DNA from: Chloroflexota bacterium
GTDB taxonomy: Bacteria > Chloroflexota > UBA6077 > JADZDV01
Assembly: GCA_020850915.1 (NCBI GenBank)
Contig: JADZDV010000434.1
Span: forward strand, 1-6,271
DNA length: 6,271 nt
Reading direction: 5' to 3'
Every line of letters begins with the position of its first letter. The first letter of the stretch is position 1. The notes below the pieces were generated by a model. That model ran no database searches. It saw only the letters and a program-made list of their open reading frames with translations, and was not told the origin of the DNA. Position numbers and translations under genes: made by a program. Below are positions 1 to 5,566 of this stretch, one piece after another.

Positions 1-1
1 C

Positions 2-28
2 ACCCTGGAGCGGCTGATCGCCGACTGA
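2..28 (+). CDS. 3' end of an upstream gene (partial)
   Basis: Frame 2 reads eight codons ending in the residues TLERLIAD and then a TGA stop. The codons end mostly in G or C, as in the confirmed genes of the window, and a perfect inverted repeat follows nine bases after the stop, as expected at the end of a gene. Too little is present to name a product. A response regulator partner for the kinase downstream would be one possibility, but nothing in these eight residues shows it. Confidence 0.4.
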   Translation, partial: TLERLIAD

Positions 29-36
29 GCGGCTGA

Positions 37-100
37 GCCAGAGCGCCCGCTCGAACGCGATAGGCGGGGCAGCTCTGGCGAACGGCGCGGGCGCTCTGGC
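37..100. repeat. Perfect 14-bp inverted repeat with 36-nt spacer
   Basis: The left arm gccagagcgcccgc (37-50) is the exact reverse complement of the right arm gcgggcgctctggc (87-100). The outer 8 bases of the right arm, gctctggc, also occur at 72-79, so the left arm can form a long 14-bp stem or a shorter 8-bp stem with a 27-nt loop. No T-run follows on either strand, so this is not a textbook Rho-independent terminator. It lies between the upstream stop codon and the kinase gene. It could be a terminator for the upstream gene, an attenuator in the kinase leader, or a protein-binding site. Confidence 0.6.
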
Positions 101-117
101 AAATAGACCGAGCTCCG

Positions 118-146
118 TTGACGCGCCGTTAACCTTGCGTTACCAA
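118..146 (+). promoter_or_regulatory. Possible sigma-70-like promoter for the kinase gene
   Basis: TTGACG at 118-123 matches a -35 box in five of six positions. Exactly 17 nt later TACCAA (141-146) is a weak -10 match (three of six). If real, transcription would begin near 153, downstream of the TTG codon at 135, which would move the kinase start inward. The -10 is poor, so this is only a candidate. Confidence 0.2.
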
Positions 147-2711
147 CCGCGCAACCCGGTGGTGGCACCGTCCCTCTGTGACGTCGCCTGGCTGCTCTCC
201 TGGCATTTCGCGTTGAATCGGTTCATAGCCGGTCTGGGACGAGGCTCCCAGCTGCTGTCCTCAGAGCTGCGCGGCGCCGCGGCGCCGCGGGCGGAAGGAA
301 CACGCGACGCTCTCGCGTTGGCCTGGCGGGCTGGCACCCTCCGCTGGGTACTCGGGGCGTACTGCGTCCTGCTGGGCGCGTTGTTGCTGGTGGTGCCGCA
401 CCAGCTTGGCTCACAGCTTGACGTCGCGCTCGTGATTGGCCGGTCCTGGTACGGGCTCGGCCTGCTCCTGGCCGGGCTCGGCCTGCACTACGTCGGGATC
501 GCCGCCCCGGGACGCGCGCTGACCGTCGCGGCGCACTTCGTCGCGGGGGCGCTGCTCCTCCAGCTCGCGGTCAGCCTCGGGGCTGGGGGCGTCCAGGCGG
601 GAGCAGCCGTCTTCGCCGTCTTCGCGCTTGGCCTGCTCCTCGCCGGCTGGCTGCCACCATCTCGCGGAACCGGCGCGCCCGTCAGGGGCGACCTGTTCGT
701 CCTGCTGATGGGGGTGGCCGTCGCGGTTGACGGTCTGGTCCTGCTCCTCCAGCCGCGCTGGACGGTCATGCCGTTCGGCACGCCGGCCCAGGCGCAATGG
801 TGGCTCGGGCTGGCCTGTATGGCTGGCGGGCTGGCATTGTGCTGGATCCAGCTTCGACGGTCTGTGCCCTGGCCGGTCGCCGCCGCGGCTCACGTCCTGG
901 TGGCCGTTCTCCTCATGCTCCATCTCGCGATCGTGGTGCCGGCGCCCAGTGCCTGGACGGAAGCCGCCTTCTACGGCGGCTTCGGAACGGTGCTCGGCCT
1001 GCTGCCGTGGTTCGGCCCACGCCTGGCGCGGATCGATCCGACCTCGCTGCGGACCCGGCTGGCGCTGGCCCTTTCGCTCACCGCCGCCCTGCCGCTGTTG
1101 ACCGGTATGGCGCTGCACGCCGACTTCGAGCAGCGCACCCACACGGGCGCGGCGCTCAGCGAGCTGCACGGCGAGCTGAACCTCTCCTTCGTCCTGCTCG
1201 TCGTGGTGGTCGGCGGGATGGCCATCGTTGGGGCGACGGTGGCAGGCTACCTCTCCCGTCCACTGAGCGTTCTCACCCGCGCGACCGAGGCGTTCACCGC
1301 GGGGCACCAATCAGTGCTGCTGCCCCGGAGTCACATTGCCGAGGTGGCCCGCCTCGCGCGGGCGTTCGACGACATGCGCGACCGTCTGGCGGCGAGGACG
1401 GCCGAGCGCGAGCGTGCGGAAGCCGAGGTGCGCGCCCTGAACGCGGAGCTGGAGCAGCGGGTGGCTGAGCGGACAGCGCAATTGGAGGCGGCGGTCCGGG
1501 ACCTGACGAACGAGATCGTCGAGCGGGAGCGGGCCAGGCAGGAGCGAATGGAGCTGCTCGCTCGCGAGCGGGCGGCTCGCGCGGAGGCTGAGAAGCTCGC
1601 CGCCGAGCGCTCCGCGATACTCGATCACATCGCAGAGGGCGTGATTATCGCCAGCCCGACTGGCGAGATTGTCTTTGTCAACGCGGCCGCTCGTCGGATC
1701 CACGGCATCAGCGAGCCGGACGCGTCGCTCGCGCGCCGGGCGGGGCCGTACCGCCTGCTGACCCCGGCTGGCGAGCCGCATCCGCCTGGCGAGCTGCCGC
1801 TGGAGCGCGCCGCACGGCGAGGCCAGACGGTGCTCGAGCACGAGATGCAGGTCCAGCGCGCGGACGGCTCTCGCGTGGTGGTGGCCGCCAACGCGGCGCC
1901 GGTCCTGGGCGATGACGGCGTTCGGCTGGGCGCCGTGCTGACGATGCGTGACGTCACCGTTCACCGTGAGGTGGAGCGCCAGAAGGACGAATTCTTCGCG
2001 AACGTCTCCCACGACCTGCGAACGCCAGTCGCGGGCATCAAGGCCTCGATTGGCGTCGTCCTGGCGAACGAGCCGCCGGGCACCCCCGAGCCGCTGCACC
2101 GAATGTTCGTCAACATCGACCTGGCGGCAGAGCGCCTCTCCCGGCTGGTCGGCGACCTGCTCGAGCTGACCAGGCTCCAGGCCAGGCGGGTCCAGCCGCG
2201 GCTGGAGGACTGCGACCTGCGCGCCCTGGCGCTGCGCTGCGTACGCTCGGTCGAGCCGCTCGCCGAGACGCGCCGCCAGCGCGTGGAGGTGACGGTGCCG
2301 GCCAGGCCGATTCTGGCAACGGCCGACCCGGGACGCCTCGAGCGGGCGCTGCTCAACCTGCTCGAGAACGCGCACAAGTACGGCTACGCCGGGGGTGTGA
2401 TCCGACTCAGCCTGCTCGAAGCGCCAGGGGAAGTGTTCATCTCCGTCTCGGATGACGGGCCGGGCATTCCAGAAGCGGAGCAGGATCGGATCTTCGAGCG
2501 GTTCTACCGCCCGGAGTCCAGCACCTCGAGTCGCAACGACGGCAGCGGCCTTGGTCTGCCGATCGCCCGGGCCATGATCGAGCTGCAGCGCGGCCGGCTC
2601 TGGCTGGAGAGCGCGCCGGGCCAGGGCGCGACGTTCTGGATCGCCCTGCCCGCGTCCCCTGAAGCGGAGGCGGCGCCTTCGCGGCGGTCGGACGTGCCCC
2701 CGTCCGACTGA
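135..2711 (+). CDS. Multi-pass membrane sensor histidine kinase (HAMP-PAS-HisKA-HATPase)
   Basis: An integral-membrane sensor kinase that should autophosphorylate on His626 and pass the phosphate to an unidentified response regulator. Residues 69-372 hold about ten hydrophobic segments with only short loops, so there is no large extracytoplasmic sensor domain. HAMP (about 374-422) follows, then a charged coiled coil (about 423-493), a PAS domain (about 494-610), HisKA with the FFANVSHDLRTP motif, and HATPase_c with N box (Asn745), DDGPGIP (773-779), FERFYR and GSGLGL (803-808). All catalytic motifs are intact. The first eight membrane segments look like two copies of a four-helix unit. The start is uncertain: the TTG at 135 has no clear ribosome site, the first 60 codons have weaker G/C third-position bias, and the first helix begins only near residue 70. 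Alternatives are GTG at 159 or 162, or TTG at 318, which lies 18 nt after the purine stretch ggaagga. The gene is alone; no regulator follows. Confidence 0.93.
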   Translation: MRYQPRNPVVAPSLCDVAWLLSWHFALNRFIAGLGRGSQLLSSELRGAAAPRAEGTRDALALAWRAGTLRWVLGAYCVLLGALLLVVPHQLGSQLDVALVIGRSWYGLGLLLAGLGLHYVGIAAPGRALTVAAHFVAGALLLQLAVSLGAGGVQAGAAVFAVFALGLLLAGWLPPSRGTGAPVRGDLFVLLMGVAVAVDGLVLLLQPRWTVMPFGTPAQAQWWLGLACMAGGLALCWIQLRRSVPWPVAAAAHVLVAVLLMLHLAIVVPAPSAWTEAAFYGGFGTVLGLLPWFGPRLARIDPTSLRTRLALALSLTAALPLLTGMALHADFEQRTHTGAALSELHGELNLSFVLLVVVVGGMAIVGATVAGYLSRPLSVLTRATEAFTAGHQSVLLPRSHIAEVARLARAFDDMRDRLAARTAERERAEAEVRALNAELEQRVAERTAQLEAAVRDLTNEIVERERARQERMELLARERAARAEAEKLAAERSAILDHIAEGVIIASPTGEIVFVNAAARRIHGISEPDASLARRAGPYRLLTPAGEPHPPGELPLERAARRGQTVLEHEMQVQRADGSRVVVAANAAPVLGDDGVRLGAVLTMRDVTVHREVERQKDEFFANVSHDLRTPVAGIKASIGVVLANEPPGTPEPLHRMFVNIDLAAERLSRLVGDLLELTRLQARRVQPRLEDCDLRALALRCVRSVEPLAETRRQRVEVTVPARPILATADPGRLERALLNLLENAHKYGYAGGVIRLSLLEAPGEVFISVSDDGPGIPEAEQDRIFERFYRPESSTSSRNDGSGLGLPIARAMIELQRGRLWLESAPGQGATFWIALPASPEAEAAPSRRSDVPPSD

Positions 2712-2819
2712 TCAGGCCGGAAAGCAGGGCCCAGCGTCACTTGCTGTGCAGGCTCCTGACGTGGGAGGCTCGGGCTGACTGGCTGGCCAGTCGTGCTCAG
2801 TAGCTGGAGAGAGGTCTCT
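2712..2819. other. Intergenic stretch between kinase and transporter leader, with small hairpin
   Basis: The only structured element seen is a 6-bp stem, gactgg/ccagtc at 2777-2792, with a 4-nt loop. No T-run follows, so its role as a kinase terminator is doubtful. No convincing -35/-10 pair was found. The purine stretch ggagagagg at 2806-2814 is a good Shine-Dalgarno sequence placed for the GTG at 2820. Confidence 0.4.
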
Positions 2820-2909
2820 GTGCAGCAGCCCAGGATGCCGCTTTCTCCGCCGCGCCGCCTGGTCGGACCGAACGCCCCACCCCGCGGCCTCCGGCTGGCG
2901 GCGGCGTGA
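2820..2909 (+). CDS. Possible 29-residue leader ORF coupled to the transporter gene
   Basis: GTG at 2820 is preceded by ggagagagg (2806-2814), leaving 5 nt between the final GAGG and the start codon: a much better ribosome site than anything in front of the transporter's own GTG. The frame stays open for 29 codons and ends at TGA 2907-2909, which overlaps the transporter start in the form GTGA (2906-2909), the classic arrangement for translational coupling. The predicted peptide has 7 prolines and 5 arginines, with two PPR triplets and no hydrophobic helix. It may be a leader peptide that brings ribosomes to the transporter start. Alternatively, it is the transporter's true N-terminus separated by a sequencing or real frameshift, or a chance ORF. 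No homologue is recognised. Confidence 0.35.
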   Translation: MQQPRMPLSPPRRLVGPNAPPRGLRLAAA

Positions 2910-4288
2910 GCGCGCCGGCGGAGGAGCGGCGGACGATTCTCGCCCTGGCCCTGAGCGTCGTCTTCGCGGTCACCGGCAACTCGATGGTGGCGGTGGCACT
3001 GCCGACGGTGGGGCAGGAGTTTGACGCCGGGCCGGCCCGGCTCGCCTGGATCGCCACCGGCTTCACCGTCTCCTTCGCCATCGCGGCGGCCTGGTACGGC
3101 CGGCTGGCAGACCGCTTTGGCATCCAGGCATGCTTCACCATTGGCATTCTGATCTGGGGGTTCGGCGCCGGTGTCGCAACCATCGGCAACGCCCTGGAGA
3201 CGGTCGTGGTGGGGCGCTTCATCCAGGGCTTCGGCGTGGGCGCCATCCCGACGCTCGCCAGGCTCGCCATCACCCGGCTGATTCCGCCGGACCGCGGCGG
3301 CGGGGCGGTGGGCATGGTGACGGGGGCGATCGGCGTGGGCGTCGCCGTCGGACCGATCCTCGGCGGGCTGCTCGTCTCCGCGTGGGGTTGGCGGGCGGCG
3401 TTCGGCGTGCAGATGGCGGCGGTCCTGCTGTTGCCGATCATCCGGAGCAGCGTTCCCGCCGGCGGGAGCCGCGAGCAGAAGGTTGACGTGGTCGGCGCCG
3501 CTCTGCTGGCGCTCACCGCTGGCGCCGTCATCGCCGCCCTGAGCCTGATGCGACAGATCGGGCTAGCGCACCCGCTGTTCGTCGGACTGATCGCAGCCGG
3601 GCTGCTCTGCAGCGGCGCCGTCTGGCTCTGGGCCCAGCACAACCCGCGCAGCTTCTCACCCGCGACGGTGCTGGCCAACAGCCAGCTTCGGCGGCTGTCC
3701 CTGGCCTGCGGACTCGGCCAGGCCGCGAGCTTCGGGATCATCATCCTGGTGCCGCAGGCGCTCGCCCTCGGGTCCGGCCTCGGCCCGGCCGAGGCCGGCC
3801 TGGTGCTGCTGCCCCAGGCCGCCGTGCTCGCCGTGTCGTCCCCCACCTCCGGCCGCCTCGGCGACCGTCTGGGCCACGTCCCGGTCGCCCGCTACGGCCT
3901 GGTGATCCTCGGTTGCACGATCCTGGCGATCTCGACAATCGGCCCGGGCGATGCGCCGCTCCAGGTCGCCGCGCTGCTGGCGGTCAGCGGGATCGGCGCG
4001 GCGACCTTCAACGTGACGCTCTCCTCGGCGGCCGTCCAGACGGTGCCGCTGCGCCAGGCGGGGCCCGCCGTGGGGATCTTCAACCTGACGTTCTTCGCCG
4101 GCGGCGCGGTCGGGGTGGCGGTCGGCAGCGCCCTGGCCGAGCTCCCGTTCCGCCTGAACCCGCTCTACCAGGGCGAGACGGTCGGCTTCAGCAGCGCCCT
4201 GGCCGCCATCGCCCTGGCGCCCCTGCTCGGCGCCGTGATCCTGCCCTGGCGCGCGTCCCGGGTGGCGAGGCTGATTACTCGAACATGA
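2906..4288 (+). CDS. Major facilitator superfamily transporter, 14-TM DHA2 type (Tet(K)/Tet(L)-like branch)
   Basis: A polytopic inner-membrane transporter, expected to export a drug-like or small organic compound; the substrate cannot be read from the sequence. About 14 hydrophobic segments are visible (roughly residues 11-33, 46-66, 75-96, 100-122, 131-160, 163-182, 195-215, 222-243, 262-287, 295-320, 328-348, 353-378, 384-412, 425-448). Family motifs are clear: motif A GRLADRFG (65-72), motif B GRFIQGFGVG with Arg104, motif C VGPILGG with Gly149-Pro150, and a second motif-A-like GRLGDRLG with Asp320. The length of 460 and the RFIQG, RLIPPDRGG and C-terminal pattern resemble, from memory, the Tet(K)/Tet(L) efflux proteins (about 459 residues). 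The usual TM1 acidic residue is absent, and no other segment core has one. The GTG start has no ribosome site of its own but overlaps the stop of a small upstream ORF. The 3' end overlaps the convergent dehydrogenase gene by 14 bp. Confidence 0.92.
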   Translation: MSAPAEERRTILALALSVVFAVTGNSMVAVALPTVGQEFDAGPARLAWIATGFTVSFAIAAAWYGRLADRFGIQACFTIGILIWGFGAGVATIGNALETVVVGRFIQGFGVGAIPTLARLAITRLIPPDRGGGAVGMVTGAIGVGVAVGPILGGLLVSAWGWRAAFGVQMAAVLLLPIIRSSVPAGGSREQKVDVVGAALLALTAGAVIAALSLMRQIGLAHPLFVGLIAAGLLCSGAVWLWAQHNPRSFSPATVLANSQLRRLSLACGLGQAASFGIIILVPQALALGSGLGPAEAGLVLLPQAAVLAVSSPTSGRLGDRLGHVPVARYGLVILGCTILAISTIGPGDAPLQVAALLAVSGIGAATFNVTLSSAAVQTVPLRQAGPAVGIFNLTFFAGGAVGVAVGSALAELPFRLNPLYQGETVGFSSALAAIALAPLLGAVILPWRASRVARLITRT

Positions 4289-5369
4289 TCACCGAGCGGA
4301 GCGTCTCGCCGCGCTCCATCGCCCCGAAGGCGTCCTGGACCTCCTCCAGGCTAACCTCGCGGGTGACCAGCTCGTCCAGCTTCAGCTCGCCCTGGAGGTA
4401 CCAGCTTGCCAGGAGCGGGAAGTCGCGGGTCGGCAGGCAGTCGCCGTACCAGCTCACCCGCAGTGAGCCGCCCATGCCGAAAAACTGCTGGGCCGGGTAG
4501 GTCAGGACCGCCTCGCCGCCGGGGACGCCGATCAGGGTGGCGACGCCGGCCAGATCGCGCGAGTCCAGCGCCTGGGCCAGGACGGCCGGGTGGCCGACCG
4601 CCTCGAAGACGTAGTCCACCCCGAAACCGCCAGTGAGGTCCTTGATCGCCTGGACGGCGTTCGCCCGGCTGGCGTCCACCACGTCCGTCGCGCCGAACTC
4701 CTTCGCCCAGGCGAGCTTGTTCTCCGCCAGGTCCACGGCGATGATCCGGCCGGCCCGCGCCAGCCGGGCGCCCTGGATGACGCTCGTCCCGACCGCCCCC
4801 GAGCCGAAGACGGCCACCGTGCTGCCGCGCCGCACCTCGGCCGTGTAGAGGGCGGCGCCCACGCCGGTCATGACGCCGCAGCCGATCAGACAGGCCTGGG
4901 CCGGCGGGACCTCCCGTGGGATCGGCACCGCCTGACCGGCGGCCACCACGGTGTGGGTGGCGAAGGTGCCGAGGCCCATGACCGTGGGGATGACCTCACC
5001 GCCTGTGGTGTGCTGGCGCGGCTGGGCGTTCAGGCTGGCGGCGCAGAGATGCGGCTTACCGATCAGGCAAAAGCGGCACTGGCCGCAGGGCGCTCGCCAG
5101 GCCAGCACGCAGTAGTCGCCCACGGCCGGCCGGGTGACGCCCGGACCAACCGCCTCCACGATGCCGGCGCCCTCGTGGCCGAGCAGGACCGGTAGCTCGC
5201 CGATGTGGCCGGTCTGGAAGTGCAGGTCCGTGTGGCAGACGCCGCTCGCCAGCACCCTGACCAGCACTTCACCGGGCCCCGGCGGGTCGAGTCGGATCTC
5301 TTCGAGCTGCGCCGGCTGGCCGGCCGTGCGCGCCACAACCGCCTGTGCCGTGATGGCCGTTGCCGCCAT
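4275..5369 (-). CDS. Zn- and NAD-dependent medium-chain alcohol dehydrogenase, S-(hydroxymethyl)mycothiol dehydrogenase-like
   Basis: A cytosolic 364-residue medium-chain dehydrogenase that oxidises an alcohol or thiol-hemiacetal with NAD. The expected catalytic zinc ligands are Cys45 (GVCHTD), His65 (GHEGAG) and Cys164 (GCGVMTG). The structural zinc site is the four-cysteine lobe Cys95, 98, 101 and 109 (CGQCRFC then C). The nucleotide-binding loop is GSGAVG (189-194), with Asp213 at the end of the second strand favouring NAD over NADP. The segments LTGGFGVDYV, SWYGDCLPTRDFP, YLQG and the LRSV C-terminus recall, from memory, MscR, which oxidises the formaldehyde-mycothiol adduct. If the host lacks mycothiol, another thiol adduct or a plain alcohol is likelier. 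The ATG at 5369 was chosen because ggaggg lies 4 nt upstream and family members start close to this point; a 16-codon upstream extension to ATG 5417 lacks a good ribosome site. Convergent with the transporter, overlapping by 14 bp. Confidence 0.93.
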   Translation of the reverse strand: MAATAITAQAVVARTAGQPAQLEEIRLDPPGPGEVLVRVLASGVCHTDLHFQTGHIGELPVLLGHEGAGIVEAVGPGVTRPAVGDYCVLAWRAPCGQCRFCLIGKPHLCAASLNAQPRQHTTGGEVIPTVMGLGTFATHTVVAAGQAVPIPREVPPAQACLIGCGVMTGVGAALYTAEVRRGSTVAVFGSGAVGTSVIQGARLARAGRIIAVDLAENKLAWAKEFGATDVVDASRANAVQAIKDLTGGFGVDYVFEAVGHPAVLAQALDSRDLAGVATLIGVPGGEAVLTYPAQQFFGMGGSLRVSWYGDCLPTRDFPLLASWYLQGELKLDELVTREVSLEEVQDAFGAMERGETLRSVIMFE

Positions 5370-5373
5370 CGTT

Positions 5374-5379
5374 CCCTCC
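5374..5379 (-). promoter_or_regulatory. Ribosome binding site that fixes the dehydrogenase start
   Basis: Read on the minus strand this is ggaggg, 4 nt before the ATG at 5369. It decides for the shorter 364-residue protein over the 380-residue version starting at 5417. Confidence 0.75.
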
Positions 5380-5385
5380 GTTCGA

Positions 5386-5415
5386 TGAGGCGGAGCCGCC
5401 TCAGTCTCAGGAGGC
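5386..5415 (-). promoter_or_regulatory. Competing inverted repeats in the dehydrogenase leader
   Basis: Bases 5386-5393 and 5396-5403 are exact 8-bp complements (tgaggcgg / ccgcctca) separated by 2 nt, which can fold as a 7-bp stem with a 4-nt loop ending 6 nt upstream of the ribosome site. On the minus strand the GAGGC half can instead pair with a GCCTC at 5411-5415 across an 8-nt loop. As a near-palindrome it may also be a dimeric repressor site. In DNA this GC-rich, chance is possible. Confidence 0.35.
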
Positions 5416-5417
5416 AT

Positions 5418-5566
5418 TCTCGCACAGCGCCGCCGACCAGCGACCGGGGCGGCGGCGGTCAGACCAGCGGGTTGGTCGGGTCCATGTCCAATGGGAGCTG
5501 GTGGCAGCGTGCCCGCGGGCCGGACGGCAGGTCGAGTATGTCTCAGCAGAGCGGACGGAGCCCGGG
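5418..5566. other. Intergenic stretch between HAD gene and dehydrogenase leader
   Basis: No convincing gene. There is a GC-rich inverted repeat, cgccgcc (5428-5434) with ggcggcg (5448-5454, repeated in overlap at 5451-5457) around a 13-nt loop, without a T-run. A 10-bp palindrome, agcccgggct (5559-5568), runs across the HAD stop codon. On the minus strand, bases 5542 down to 5462 form an open frame of 27 codons ending at TGA 5459-5461, in the same frame as the HAD gene but two stops after it. It has no usable start codon with a ribosome site. It may be a remnant of a lost coding sequence or chance. Confidence 0.4.

Noticed and set aside
411..1310. Minus-strand open frame of 299 codons opposite the kinase sensor region
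   Set aside because: Product is rich in Arg, Gln, Glu and Gly with no domain pattern; it is the antisense shadow expected from G/C-ending codons of the clearly real kinase.
1311..2375. Minus-strand open frame of 354 codons opposite the kinase PAS/HisKA region
   Set aside because: Low-complexity Arg/Leu/Ala composition, no motifs, and it lies fully antisense to intact catalytic kinase motifs.
2777..2792. 6-bp hairpin after the kinase as a Rho-independent terminator
   Set aside because: Short stem with no T-run following, so termination is not supported; kept only as a note in the intergenic entry.
2797..3846. Minus-strand open frame of 349 codons opposite the transporter
   Set aside because: Ser/Pro/Ala/Thr-rich antisense shadow; the plus strand here encodes conserved transporter motifs A, B and C.
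5370..5417. 16-residue N-terminal extension of the dehydrogenase from ATG 5417
   Set aside because: The downstream ATG at 5369 has a strong ribosome site 4 nt away and matches the family's usual N-terminus; the upstream ATG has none and the extension overlaps the inverted repeat.
5427..5458. Repeated GC-rich units (ccgccg/ggcggcgg) as a repeat array or terminator
   Set aside because: Single imperfect inverted repeat of simple GC composition without a T-run; no array, and chance is likely at this base composition.
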